From contig NZ_JAMOIM010000003.1 of assembly GCF_026130545.1 (NCBI RefSeq), positions 342,642 to 406,641 on the forward strand: 64,000 nt of DNA, given 5' to 3'. The translations under genes and the position numbers were made by a program. Under the pieces are notes generated by a model. The model did not search any database and had not been told where the DNA came from. It saw only the letters and a program-made list of their open reading frames with translations. Positions 34,916 through 43,667 of the stretch are shown here, piece by piece (positions within the stretch are counted from its first letter, which is position 1; every line of letters starts with the position of its first letter). The DNA comes from Lichenifustis flavocetrariae. Lineage in GTDB: Bacteria > Pseudomonadota > Alphaproteobacteria > Rhizobiales > Beijerinckiaceae.

Positions 34916-36295
34916 ATGAGCGAGACTTTGTCGCGAACCAATCTTTCGCGTGAGCACAGCGTGAAACGCGTGTTCCATCCCATGGCGCATCCCAACGACA
35001 TGGATGCGATGCCGCCGCGCGTGATCTCACGCGGCGAGGGCGTCTACGTCTTCGATGACGCGGGCCACAAGACCGTCGATGCTGGGGCTGGCCTTTGGAA
35101 CGTGAACCTCGGCTACTCCAATCACGCCATCAAGGAGGCGATCGCCTCGCAGCTCGAGGAATTGCCCTACTACTCCGCCTTCAAGGGCTCGACCAACGAG
35201 CGCCTGATCGAACTCAGCCACACGCTGGCCGAGTGGCTCGAGCCCGAGAACATCAAGCGCTTCTTCTTCACCTCGGGCGGCTCAGATTCGGTCGAGACCG
35301 CCCTCAGGCTGGCCCGGCAGTTCTGGAAGCTGCAGGGACAGGGAGATCGCATCAAGTTCCTGTCCTTGAAGCGCGGCTATCACGGCACCCATTTCGGCGG
35401 CGCCTCGGTCAACGGCAATTCGACCTTCCGCCGATCCTATGAGCCGCTGCTTCCCGGATGTTTCCACGTTGCAGTGCCGTTCGATTACCGCAACGTCTTC
35501 GGGGTGTCGGACGCCGAACGGCTCACCGATCTTTGTTTGGCGGCGCTTGAGGATGAGATCCAGTTCCAGGGCGGCGACACGATCGCGGCCTTCATTGCCG
35601 AGCCTGTGCTTGGCGCCGGTGGTGTGATCGTTCCGCCGCCGAACTACTGGCCGCGCCTCAAGGCGTTGCTCGATCGCTATGGCATCCTTCTGATCGCCGA
35701 CGAGGTCATCACCGGGTTCGGTCGCACCGGCAGCTGGTTTGGTTGCCGCGGATGGGGGGTCCAGCCTGACCTGATGTGCCTCGCCAAGGCCCTCACCTGC
35801 GGGTATTTCCCGCTCGGCGCTGTCGCAATCGGCGAGCGCGTCGAGCGCGCCTTCAAGGCCGACAACTCGGCCATGGGCACCATCTCCCACGGCTATACCT
35901 ATTCGGGACACCCCGTCGGCTGCGCGGCGGCCCTCGCGTGCCTGCGTGAAACGGCAGCGCTCGACGTCGTCACCACGGCCCGTCGGGAGGGAGACTACCT
36001 CCTGGCGGCATTCAGGGGGATGGCAGACCGCTTCGAGACGATCGGCAACGTCCGAGGCAAGGGGCTGATGATGGCGATCGAGGTGGTGTCCGACCGGGCC
36101 GTCAAGACCCCGGCCGGCAAGACCTACATGGCGGCCCTCGCCAAGGCGACCTATGAGGCTGGCGCGCTGGTCCGCGTTCTCGGCCACACCATCATCCTGT
36201 CGCCGGCTCTCGTGATCAAGCGGCACGAGTGTGACGAGATCGTTGCGGCCCTCCAGGCAGCATTCGCAGCCGCGTCCGGCGATCCTGCCAGTTGA
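34916..36295 (+). CDS. Class III (omega) aminotransferase
   Basis: 459 residues. PLP fold type I, class III: FFTSGGSDSVETALRLARQF, GYHGTHFGGASVNG, IAAFIAEPVLGAGGVIVPP, LIADEVITGFGRTG, and the PLP lysine in CLAKALTCGYFPLGAVAIGE. Such enzymes move amino groups from putrescine, beta-alanine, taurine or other omega-amines to pyruvate or a keto acid. With a polyamine-type importer and a succinate-semialdehyde-type dehydrogenase nearby, an amine-derived route to a semialdehyde is plausible. It is divergent from the Rieske operon. Confidence 0.88.
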   Translation: MSETLSRTNLSREHSVKRVFHPMAHPNDMDAMPPRVISRGEGVYVFDDAGHKTVDAGAGLWNVNLGYSNHAIKEAIASQLEELPYYSAFKGSTNERLIELSHTLAEWLEPENIKRFFFTSGGSDSVETALRLARQFWKLQGQGDRIKFLSLKRGYHGTHFGGASVNGNSTFRRSYEPLLPGCFHVAVPFDYRNVFGVSDAERLTDLCLAALEDEIQFQGGDTIAAFIAEPVLGAGGVIVPPPNYWPRLKALLDRYGILLIADEVITGFGRTGSWFGCRGWGVQPDLMCLAKALTCGYFPLGAVAIGERVERAFKADNSAMGTISHGYTYSGHPVGCAAALACLRETAALDVVTTARREGDYLLAAFRGMADRFETIGNVRGKGLMMAIEVVSDRAVKTPAGKTYMAALAKATYEAGALVRVLGHTIILSPALVIKRHECDEIVAALQAAFAAASGDPAS

Positions 36296-36408
36296 TTGAA
36301 GGCCGGAAGGTGGGTGGCACGGATTGCATGGCAGGCGGCCGCTTTGTATCTGCTCTGCCCGAGGGTATGGGCTAGAGCTGTCGCACCCTCCCCCTTCCAC
36401 GGGCTGCA

Positions 36409-37152
36409 ATGAAGACCGCCAAGTCCACGATCAGGCTTCTGACCGAGTTCTCCGTCGCGGCGCCGGAACTCGGCGTCAGCGAACTCGCGCGGCGTCTCGA
36501 TCTCGACAAGGCCACCGTGCACCGCCTGCTACGAACCCTGGCCGAAGGGGGCATGGTGGAGCAGGACGCCACCACGAAGCGATATCGCCTGGGTCTCGCC
36601 GTCCTGGGTTTGGCGGCCGTGCGGCTTCGGGCGTTCGGCTTCCTCGAGCTTGCGACGGAGGACATGACCCAGCTACGCGATGATCTGGGCGAGAGTGTCG
36701 CCCTGCACGTGCGAGAAGGGTATGACGTCGTGTGCGTTCAGTTCGTCGAAGCGTCGCACCCGCTCACCGTCCGCTTCGTCCTCGGCGAACGTTCGCCCAT
36801 CCACCTCACCGCCCCGGGCCTGCTTCATCTGTCTGAGATGCCGGACCTGCAATGGGCCGCCTTGGTGGAGGCCGCGGTCCGCGCGAATCCAAACCTGCCG
36901 GGCGAAACTCCCGAGTCGCTGGCCGAGCGGATCGACCTCGCCCGCCAGGATCTGACGGCCGTGTCGGACCAGACGTTTCAGAAAGGCGTGCGCGGCATGG
37001 CGACGTCGATCCGCGACATGAACGGGGCGTTCGTCGGCACGCTCAGTGTCGTGGCGCCAACGAGCCGGCTCTCGCTGGCCGAGCTGCGCCGCCGCCGGCC
37101 GGACCTGATGACATGCGCCCAGCGGATCGGCAGCAAGCTGCGCCGCATGTGA
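36409..37152 (+). CDS. IclR-family transcriptional regulator
   Basis: 247 residues. N-terminal winged HTH (LGVSELARRLDLDKATVHRL, LAEGGMVEQDATTKRYRLGL) and a C-terminal GAF-like effector domain (DDLGESVALHVREGYDVVCV, AVSDQTFQKGVRGMATSIRD). IclR proteins regulate aromatic, sugar-acid and amine catabolism. It follows the aminotransferase by 113 bp on the same strand and converges with the aldehyde dehydrogenase gene. Confidence 0.88.
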   Translation: MKTAKSTIRLLTEFSVAAPELGVSELARRLDLDKATVHRLLRTLAEGGMVEQDATTKRYRLGLAVLGLAAVRLRAFGFLELATEDMTQLRDDLGESVALHVREGYDVVCVQFVEASHPLTVRFVLGERSPIHLTAPGLLHLSEMPDLQWAALVEAAVRANPNLPGETPESLAERIDLARQDLTAVSDQTFQKGVRGMATSIRDMNGAFVGTLSVVAPTSRLSLAELRRRRPDLMTCAQRIGSKLRRM

Positions 37153-37194
37153 GTGTCACACCGCATCCAAGCGACGCCGGCCTGAGCCTGGACG

Positions 37195-38661
37195 TCAAGG
37201 CGTGACTGTCTCGCTCACCTTGATGAGCTTGGTCGCCATATAGGCTTCCATCGCCTCGCTACCGCCTTCCGACCCGTAGCCCGAGTCCTTGACGCCGCCG
37301 AACGGCACTTCGGGAAGCGCCAGCAGGTTGGCGTTGACGCTGAGCATACCAGCCTCGACCCGCGCACCAAGCCGCGCGATCGTGTCGCTCGACCGGGTGA
37401 ACGCGAAGGCGGCCAGCCCATAGGGCAGCCGGTTCGCTTCCCCGATCGCCTCGTCGAGGTTCTCGAACGAACGCATCAGAGCCAGCGGGCCGAACGGTTC
37501 CTCGTTCATGGCCCGCGCCGTCAGCGGCACCTCGCCCAGGACCGTGGGCTCGAAGAAGTAGCCCGCATTGCCGTGACGGCGCCCACCGGTCCGCACCGAG
37601 GCGCCCTGGTCCACAGCGTCCGCGACCATCGCTTCCATCGCCTGCAGGCGCCGTGCGTTGGCGAGCGGGCCCATGGTGGTCGCGGGATCCAACCCGTTGC
37701 CGAGCCGCAGCGTGCTGGCCTCAGCCACGAAGCGATCCATGAAGGGGGTGTAGACGGATTGCTCGACCACGAACCGCGTCGGGGCGATGCAGATCTGGCC
37801 GGCATTGCGGAATTTTGCCACTGCCATGGCCTTGGCGGCAGCATCGAGATCGGCATCCGCGAAGACCAGCACAGGTGCATGGCCGCCGAGTTCCATCGTG
37901 GCCCGTTTCATGTGCTGACCCGCCAGAGCCGCCAACGACTTGCCGACCGCGGTGGAGCCAGTGAACGACACCTTGCGGATCGCCGGATGGGCGATCAGTG
38001 CGCCTGAGATCGCGGCGGGATCGCCGAACAGCAGGTTCAGCACGCCGGCCGGGAGGCCTGCTTCCACAAAAACCCTGACGAGTTCCGCGACGCAGCCCGG
38101 TGCCTCCTCCGAGGGTTTTGCGACGACGGTGCAGCCCGCCGCGAGAGCGGCCGCGATCTTGCGCGCCGCCTGGTTCAAGGGGAAGTTCCATGGCGTGAGG
38201 ACGGCCACCGGCCCCACCGGCACCTTCACCACCATCTGCTGGGTTCCGGGCTCCCGCGCTGGAATGATGCGCCCATAGGTGCGCCGACCTTCCTCGGCGA
38301 ACCAGTCGATCGTGTCGGCCGCGACGCCGACCTCCGCTTTGGCTTCGCCGAGCGGCTTGCCTTGTTCCAGGGTCATGCGGCGGGCGATCTCCGCGCCGCC
38401 CGCCCGGAGCAGGGACGCCGCGGCACGGAGGATCTTGGAGCGCTCGTAGGGCGACACATCCCGCCATCGGCCGAAGGCTTCACGCGCGGCAACGGCAGCG
38501 CGTGCGACGTCTGCCGGCGTCCCCCAGGCGACCGTGCCGACAGCATCTCCGGTCGCCGGATTGAGGACCGGTCGGGTGCTCCCGTCGGCACTCTCAACCC
38601 ATGCCCCGTCGATGTACAGGCGGATCGTGTCTGCGTCAGCGCTTGCGGGATCGTGGGTCAC
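37195..38661 (-). CDS. Succinate-semialdehyde-type aldehyde dehydrogenase
   Basis: 488 residues. NAD(P)-dependent ALDH: VAVLTPWNFPLNQAARKIAA, FTGSTAVGKSL, general base Glu in MELGGHAPVLVF, catalytic Cys in NAGQICIAPTRF, and NEEPFGPLALM. It is closest in pattern to GabD-type enzymes, which also take glutarate semialdehyde and similar substrates. It would oxidise the semialdehyde from the aminotransferase or from ring cleavage. A one-mismatch TACA-N3-TGTA site lies 50 bp upstream. Confidence 0.88.
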   Translation of the reverse strand: MTHDPASADADTIRLYIDGAWVESADGSTRPVLNPATGDAVGTVAWGTPADVARAAVAAREAFGRWRDVSPYERSKILRAAASLLRAGGAEIARRMTLEQGKPLGEAKAEVGVAADTIDWFAEEGRRTYGRIIPAREPGTQQMVVKVPVGPVAVLTPWNFPLNQAARKIAAALAAGCTVVAKPSEEAPGCVAELVRVFVEAGLPAGVLNLLFGDPAAISGALIAHPAIRKVSFTGSTAVGKSLAALAGQHMKRATMELGGHAPVLVFADADLDAAAKAMAVAKFRNAGQICIAPTRFVVEQSVYTPFMDRFVAEASTLRLGNGLDPATTMGPLANARRLQAMEAMVADAVDQGASVRTGGRRHGNAGYFFEPTVLGEVPLTARAMNEEPFGPLALMRSFENLDEAIGEANRLPYGLAAFAFTRSSDTIARLGARVEAGMLSVNANLLALPEVPFGGVKDSGYGSEGGSEAMEAYMATKLIKVSETVTP

Positions 38662-38710
38662 TGGTGTCCTGCCTCGTCGAGTCGGGACCGACCCGACATC
38701 AGCATATGAT

Positions 38711-38721
38711 TACATCTTGAA
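38711..38721. promoter_or_regulatory. TACA-N3-TGTA operator candidate, site b (one mismatch)
   Basis: TACATCTTGAA, 50 bp ahead of the aldehyde dehydrogenase start. It is the same as site a except for one base in the right half; the next bases ACATAA are shared too. Confidence 0.45.
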
Positions 38722-38751
38722 CATAACTTGCCAAATTGAGAATGGCGATGC

Positions 38752-39309
38752 TCAGGGCCAGATGGCTTCGACGATGCCTGCGGCTGAGAGGCCCTGGCAG
38801 CCGGCCGCGATGATCGTCTCGAGATCGGCGCGATCCTCTTGCCGGACCGGGGTGTCGAGGGTGGCAACGTATTGCGCGAGGTGGATCCGCAGGACCGCCT
38901 CGATCGTGCTGAGTCGCGCGGGCAACTTGGACGCTTCCGCCGCGGCCGTAGAGACGATCAGCTTCTGCTCCATCCGCTCGGCCTCGAGTTCCGTGGCCAG
39001 AACACGTTGGTAGAAGGCGGTTGCTCCCTCGTCCTCTCCAATGGCGCCACCTGGCTTCGCGGTGCGTCGGGCGGCCCGGATCGGTCGCACCACGCCGTCT
39101 TGCCATCCCCGCGCCTTTGTCAGAACGGCGGCGAAACAATCGGTGTCGAGCGCGGGTCCACCGGAGAGGCTCCACCACAGGCAGAAGAGAAGCAGGTTGA
39201 TGTCGGCGCCTAGCCGGTCCTGCAGGGCCAGACAGGCCGCCTGCACGCCCGACTTCCCATAGGTCGTGGAGGAAAAGGTCCAGAACTCGTCTGCGCTCGC
39301 TACGCTCAT
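38752..39309 (-). CDS. TIGR02444/DUF2390-family protein
   Basis: 185 residues from ATG 39309 (MSVASADEFWTFSSTTYGK). It carries the family pattern FWxFSxxxYxxxGVxxACLALQDRxGADINLLLFCLWW, recognised here across residues 8-48. Function is unknown in all members. A longer overlapping open frame on the same strand (to 38699) has no family resemblance and is rejected. It is divergent from the amidase operon with a TACA-N3-TGTA-like site between them. Confidence 0.75.
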   Translation of the reverse strand: MSVASADEFWTFSSTTYGKSGVQAACLALQDRLGADINLLLFCLWWSLSGGPALDTDCFAAVLTKARGWQDGVVRPIRAARRTAKPGGAIGEDEGATAFYQRVLATELEAERMEQKLIVSTAAAEASKLPARLSTIEAVLRIHLAQYVATLDTPVRQEDRADLETIIAAGCQGLSAAGIVEAIWP

Positions 39310-39392
39310 GCTTGTCCGCCGCCGGTCTTTGTCCGCACCCGAACAGCTTAAGCGTTGCCCCAACGGCTGGACAGTCCCGTTGCAACATCATA

Positions 39393-39403
39393 TACAATAT
39401 GAA
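39393..39403. promoter_or_regulatory. TACA-N3-TGTA operator candidate, site c (one mismatch)
   Basis: TACAATATGAA, 46 bp before the amidase start and 84 bp before the divergent DUF2390 gene. The right half has the same T-to-A change as site b. Confidence 0.4.
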
Positions 39404-39448
39404 GCTATATTCGATGTCCGTCACTGTGCGGCGTTACGAAAGAAGCCG

Positions 39449-40792
39449 ATGGACTACCCTGAAGGATCGGCGCGGGCGCGGCTGGAACTGGCTCTCGGTC
39501 GCATCGCTGATAGCTCAGGTGAAGGCGCCCGAGCCTGCCTCACGGTTTACGCCGAAGTCGCTCGACATGCCGCAGTCGAGGCCGACGATCGTGCCGCCGC
39601 CAACCGGCGCCTCAGCCCCATCGACGGCTGGCTCGTGACCGTGAAGGACCTGTTCGACATTGCGGGCGAGGTCACGCGCGCCGGTTCCAAGGCGATTGCT
39701 CAGGAAGGCCGGGTGGCGGTTCGGGATGCCGAGGTGGTGCGCCGTGTCCGTGCTGCCGGCGCCATCATCGTGGCCAAGACCAACATGAGCGAGTTGGCCT
39801 TTTCCGGGGTCGGAACGAACCTCCATTACGGCACGCCAGCCAACCCGCTGGATCGCATGCGTGTTCCCGGCGGATCTTCGTCCGGCGCCGCCGTCGCCGT
39901 TGCAGACGGCTTCTGCGACGTCGCGATCGGCTCCGACACCGGCGGCTCGGTGCGTATTCCCGCGGCTCTCTGCGGGCTGGTCGGCTTCAAGCCGACGCAG
40001 GCCCGGGTTTCTCGGGCGGGCGCATTCCCCCTGTCCAAGACCCTCGATGCCGTGGGACCGCTCGCGAAAGACGTCGCAGCCTGCGCCGCCGTCGACGCCG
40101 TGCTCTCGGGCGAGGAACCCGCCGACCTTTCGACCGGGACCCTGGCGGGACTTCGCATCGGCGTCGTGCAGGGGTTCGTGCTGGACGGTCTCGACAGTGC
40201 GGTCGCTCAGGTTTTTGCCGCGGCGCTGGTGGCGCTCGATCGTGCAGGCGCGACGCTTGCAGAGGTGGCGCTCCCGCAGTTCGAAGCCATGCGGACCTTG
40301 AATGCCCGCGCCGCCATCACGCCCGCCGAGGCGCTGGTGGTGCATGGGGCGCGGTTCGAGGCCGGGGCGGCCTTCGACCCATTTATCTGCGCGCGACTGG
40401 AGCGGGCCCGGGCCATCGCGGCGGCAGACCTGGCCGAGACACGCGCAACCCGAGGCGCCTTGATGGAGAGCCTCGGGCGCGAGCTGAACGCCTTCGACGT
40501 TCTGGTGATGCCGACCGTTCCGATTCTGGCGCCAACGCTGGCCGAGGTCGAGGACGCGGAGCGCTTCAACGACCGCAACCTCCTGCTCCTCCGTAACACC
40601 ACGGTCGCGAATTTCTTTGATCTGCCGGCTGTGTCGCTGCCCCTCACGCCGGGCATCGGCTTCAGCGTGATGATGCGCTCGGGAGAGGACCGCCGCGTCC
40701 TGGCCGTGGCGCGCGCGATGGAAGCCTGCTTCGCGGCCTCCGGCGAAATCCACCCTGGCGCAAAGCGCCGAACCAAAGGTGATCTCTCTTGA
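39449..40792 (+). CDS. Amidase-signature family hydrolase
   Basis: 447 residues from ATG 39449 (MDYPEGSARARLELAL); the open frame extends upstream but conservation begins here. The Ser-cisSer-Lys triad regions are complete: Lys in VTVKDLFDIAG, the serine-rich loop PGGSSSGAAVAVADG and the nucleophile region GSDTGGSVRIPAALCGLVGF. It hydrolyses an amide to acid and ammonia (or amine). First gene of a four-gene operon with DUF2848, cupin and NMT1-like genes; preceded by operator site c. The substrate is unknown. Confidence 0.9.
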   Translation: MDYPEGSARARLELALGRIADSSGEGARACLTVYAEVARHAAVEADDRAAANRRLSPIDGWLVTVKDLFDIAGEVTRAGSKAIAQEGRVAVRDAEVVRRVRAAGAIIVAKTNMSELAFSGVGTNLHYGTPANPLDRMRVPGGSSSGAAVAVADGFCDVAIGSDTGGSVRIPAALCGLVGFKPTQARVSRAGAFPLSKTLDAVGPLAKDVAACAAVDAVLSGEEPADLSTGTLAGLRIGVVQGFVLDGLDSAVAQVFAAALVALDRAGATLAEVALPQFEAMRTLNARAAITPAEALVVHGARFEAGAAFDPFICARLERARAIAAADLAETRATRGALMESLGRELNAFDVLVMPTVPILAPTLAEVEDAERFNDRNLLLLRNTTVANFFDLPAVSLPLTPGIGFSVMMRSGEDRRVLAVARAMEACFAASGEIHPGAKRRTKGDLS

Positions 40793-41445
40793 TCCACGTC
40801 CGCTCATTCGACGCGAGCGCCGTCACCCATCTGACCATTGCGGGATGGACCGGACGCAACCAGGAAGCGCTGGAAAAGCACATCCGCGAACTCGAAGACC
40901 TCGGCGTCCGACGTCCCGCCTCGACCCCGATCTTCTATCGCGTCGCCGCGCAGCTGCTCACCACCGATGACGCGATCGAAGTACTGGGCGAAGCCTCGAG
41001 CGGCGAGGCGGAACCGGTCCTGGTCGCGCTCGACGGGGAGCTCTGGGTCGGGGTTGGGTCCGACCATACCGACCGCAAGGCGGAGACGTTGGGCGTGACC
41101 CTGTCGAAGCAGCTCTGCGCAAAGCCGGTCAGTGCCCAGCTCTGGCGCTACGCCGACGTGTCAGACCGCTGGGACGACCTGGAACTCCGCTCCTATGCGG
41201 TGATCGATGGGCAGCGCAGCCTCTATCAGGAGGGCACGTTGCGCAGCATGCGGCCGCCAATGGAGCTGATGCATCTGTCGGGTCGCCAATCGATGCCCGA
41301 CGGCGCCGCCATGTTCTGCGGCACGCTTGCGGTTCACGGCGGCATCCGTCCGGCCGAACGCTTCGACGTCGAGCTCAAGGATCCCAAGACCGGGCAGACC
41401 CTGACGGCCGCCTACGCCATCCATTCCCTGCCCGACAGAGGCTGA
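40789..41445 (+). CDS. DUF2848-family protein
   Basis: 218 residues, TTG start at 40789 overlapping the amidase stop by 4 nt. Recognised by TIAGWTGRNQEALEKHI, ELEDLGVRRPASTPIFYRV and LWVGVGSDHTDRKAET. DUF2848 is related to the fumarylacetoacetase fold and is often next to amidases; no defined reaction. It may act on the acid released by the amidase. Confidence 0.82.
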   Translation: MIHVRSFDASAVTHLTIAGWTGRNQEALEKHIRELEDLGVRRPASTPIFYRVAAQLLTTDDAIEVLGEASSGEAEPVLVALDGELWVGVGSDHTDRKAETLGVTLSKQLCAKPVSAQLWRYADVSDRWDDLELRSYAVIDGQRSLYQEGTLRSMRPPMELMHLSGRQSMPDGAAMFCGTLAVHGGIRPAERFDVELKDPKTGQTLTAAYAIHSLPDRG

Positions 41446-41449
41446 CCTC

Positions 41450-41821
41450 ATGACCAACCCGAAGCTTCACAAGGAATTCCACAAGCTCGACCTCGAGGAT
41501 GGCTGGCAGACGCCGCCGGGCTACCCCGCCGGTATCAAGGAGAAGATCATCTCGGGCAGTCTCGACGAGCCGGGCGGCACGGGCAACCGCACACGCCTCC
41601 TCCGTTTCGACCCCGGCGTCTACACCACCGCGCCCTTCGTCCATGTCTACTGGGAGGAAGTGTTCCTGCTTTCGGGCGATCTGATCGTCGGCAATGACGA
41701 GCAAGGCCAGGGGGGCACAAAGTTCGAGGGCTATACCTACGCGGTGCGCCCGCCGGGCGCCTTTCACGGGCCGTTTAAGTCGGACACAGGCTGCCTGCTG
41801 CTCGAGACCCACTATTTCTGA
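41450..41821 (+). CDS. Small cupin-domain protein
   Basis: 123 residues. Single cupin (ChrR-like) barrel: TRLLRFDPGVYTTAPFVHVY, WEEVFLLSGDLIVG and RPPGAFHGPFKSDTGCLLLE, with metal-ligand candidates H (FVHVYWEE), E and the later His. It could be a dioxygenase, isomerase or metabolite sensor. It lies 4 nt after the DUF2848 gene and 35 nt before the NMT1-like gene. Confidence 0.8.
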   Translation: MTNPKLHKEFHKLDLEDGWQTPPGYPAGIKEKIISGSLDEPGGTGNRTRLLRFDPGVYTTAPFVHVYWEEVFLLSGDLIVGNDEQGQGGTKFEGYTYAVRPPGAFHGPFKSDTGCLLLETHYF

Positions 41822-41856
41822 CCCGATCACCTGTCACTCAGCTGAAGTCCCGCCCG

Positions 41857-42780
41857 ATGTTGAAGCTCGCCGTTCCCGACCTGATCTCCAATTCCTACTT
41901 CCCCGCGGAAGCGGCGATCGAGCTTGGCTTCTTCAAGCGAGCCGGGCTCGACGTCTCGCTCGACCTCGTGTTTCCAGTCGACCGCGCCTACCGCATGTTG
42001 CGGGACGGCGAGGTCGATATCGTGGCAGGGTCCGCTCACTCGGCGCTGGCGGCCTTTCCCGGCTTTGAGGGCGTCAAGCTGCTCTGCGCTCAGGCGCAGG
42101 GCATGTACTGGTTCCTGGTGATGCGCGCTGACCTCAAGGCAGAGCGGGGAGATATCGCCGCCGTCAAGGGTAAGCGCATCGGCGCGGCGCCTTGGGTCGA
42201 TATGGGATTGCGTCAGCTCCTCGTCGAAGGTGGGATCGACGCGGAGCGGGACGGTGTCACGATCATGCCGGTTCCCTCTCAGCCCGGCCAGACCGTCAAC
42301 TTCGGCCTGAATGCCGCCAAGGCCCTGCAGGACGGCCTGATCGACGGCTTCTGGGCCAACGGCATGGCGGCGGAAGTGGCGGTGCGTGGGGGGATCGGCA
42401 CGGTCGTTCTCGACGTGCGCCGGGGCGACGGGCCGTCCGGCGCCTTTGGCTACACCTTTGCGTCGGTCGCGGCCCGCTCATCCTGGATCGACGATCATCC
42501 CACGGAGGCCGAGGGAATCGTGCGCGCCATCGTCGAGACCCAGGCTGCACTCAATCAGGATGTGGAGCTTGCGGGTCAGGTCGGGCGCAGCCTGTTCCCG
42601 GACGCACAGGCGGCGCTGATCACCGATCTGATCCGCCGCGACCTGCCCTTCTACAACGCGGCCATCTCGCGGGAGACGGTGGCCAGCATGAGCCGGTTCG
42701 CGCGGGACCGGGACATTGCCCAGGCGGAACTGCGCTACGAAGATGTCATCAGTCCCCGACTGGCGGCGTTGTGGGCCTGA
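41857..42780 (+). CDS. NMT1/SsuA-type periplasmic-binding-fold protein without signal peptide
   Basis: 307 residues. NMT1/SsuA-like binding fold: SNSYFPAEAAIELGFFKRAG, RMLRDGEVDIVAGSAHSALA, KGKRIGAAPWVDMGLRQLL, LQDGLIDGFWANGMAAEVAV. The protein starts directly with the fold (MLKLAVPDLISN) and has no signal peptide or lipobox. No matching permease or ATPase gene is adjacent. It may be a cytoplasmic binding or sensor protein, or an enzyme, rather than a transporter part. It is the last gene of the amidase operon. Confidence 0.8.
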   Translation: MLKLAVPDLISNSYFPAEAAIELGFFKRAGLDVSLDLVFPVDRAYRMLRDGEVDIVAGSAHSALAAFPGFEGVKLLCAQAQGMYWFLVMRADLKAERGDIAAVKGKRIGAAPWVDMGLRQLLVEGGIDAERDGVTIMPVPSQPGQTVNFGLNAAKALQDGLIDGFWANGMAAEVAVRGGIGTVVLDVRRGDGPSGAFGYTFASVAARSSWIDDHPTEAEGIVRAIVETQAALNQDVELAGQVGRSLFPDAQAALITDLIRRDLPFYNAAISRETVASMSRFARDRDIAQAELRYEDVISPRLAALWA

Positions 42781-42830
42781 CGGACGGTCGTGCCCTTCAC
42801 GCGCCTTCGCCGCGTCATACCGCCCAAGGC

Positions 42831-43442
42831 TTACGCGCCTGAGCGTTTCGATCGGTCGTTCCGGGCAGCGAGCTTGAGCTCGGCGACCGCGTATTCGCTG
42901 TTGCGCGAGAGTTTCGCAAAGGTGGCATGGGCCGCTGACAGGTCGGCGGCCGACACGCCGACAAAAAGCAGGTCGTTGATCTTCCGCACGAACGGAGCGA
43001 CCTTCTTCACCGATTCTTCGCCCTCGGCGGTGAGGCTCACGAGGATGCTGCGCCTGTCCTCGCTCCCCGGACGTTTGTCCAGCAGACCCTTGCGGCTGAG
43101 GCGGCCGACCTCGGTCGTCACATGCGTCGGCGCCAGCTGCACGTAGCGGGCAAGCTCCTTGACCGTCACGCCCTCGTCGCCTTGCCGGTAGGCGACACCG
43201 ATCAGGACTGCAAACTGCGACCCTGTCAGGCCGATCGCCCGACCAAAAGCCTCCCGGCACATGGAAAGTCGGCCCAGAACTTTGACGAACAGATAGATGA
43301 CTTGACGGAAGTTGTCGTCCTTGCCGGCCACCAGGAGATCAGCGCTGGAAACAGTGAGCGGCGGCGAAAAAGCAGCCTTGGACTGAGCCTTGCTCCTCCC
43401 CTTCGACGCCTTCGGTGCGTCCTGCTCGTCAACGACGTCCAT
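42831..43442 (-). CDS. MarR-family transcriptional regulator
   Basis: 203 residues. A basic, low-complexity N-terminus (about 30 residues) precedes a typical MarR domain: GVTVKELARYVQLAPTHVTT with wing GLLDKRPGSEDRRSILVSL. It is divergent from the aldehyde dehydrogenase-P450 operon, and operator site d sits in the spacer, 138 bp from its start. This makes it a leading candidate for the protein binding the TACA-N3-TGTA sites. Confidence 0.88.
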   Translation of the reverse strand: MDVVDEQDAPKASKGRSKAQSKAAFSPPLTVSSADLLVAGKDDNFRQVIYLFVKVLGRLSMCREAFGRAIGLTGSQFAVLIGVAYRQGDEGVTVKELARYVQLAPTHVTTEVGRLSRKGLLDKRPGSEDRRSILVSLTAEGEESVKKVAPFVRKINDLLFVGVSAADLSAAHATFAKLSRNSEYAVAELKLAARNDRSKRSGA

Positions 43443-43579
43443 GTTTGATTACAGCCCCCAAAGGCGTTCCGATCGCTCGGTCGAGGGCCCACATTTAAGG
43501 ATGGGCCGGCGAGCGTCAACAGTGCGGCAGTCGCACCCCAATACAAGGCTGTTGACCACCCGACCATCATCGGAGAATG

Positions 43580-43590
43580 TACAACATGTA
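43580..43590. promoter_or_regulatory. TACA-N3-TGTA operator candidate, site d
   Basis: TACAACATGTA; flanks extend it to GTACA-ACA-TGTAC, a perfect palindrome. It lies between the MarR gene and the divergent aldehyde dehydrogenase, with TTGACC 28 bp upstream as a possible -35. The 11-mer is identical to site e. Confidence 0.65.
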
Positions 43591-43667
43591 CGGATTATGC
43601 CCGCTCCAGCCGCCTATCGCGTGAGCGGCAGCCAATTGGGCGATTTGTCCGGCTCTGGAGCATGTCG

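Noticed and set aside
38699..39424. Longer minus-strand frame overlapping the DUF2390 gene
   Set aside because: The alternative frame 38752-39309 has the family pattern; this one is basic and unrelated to any family known to me.
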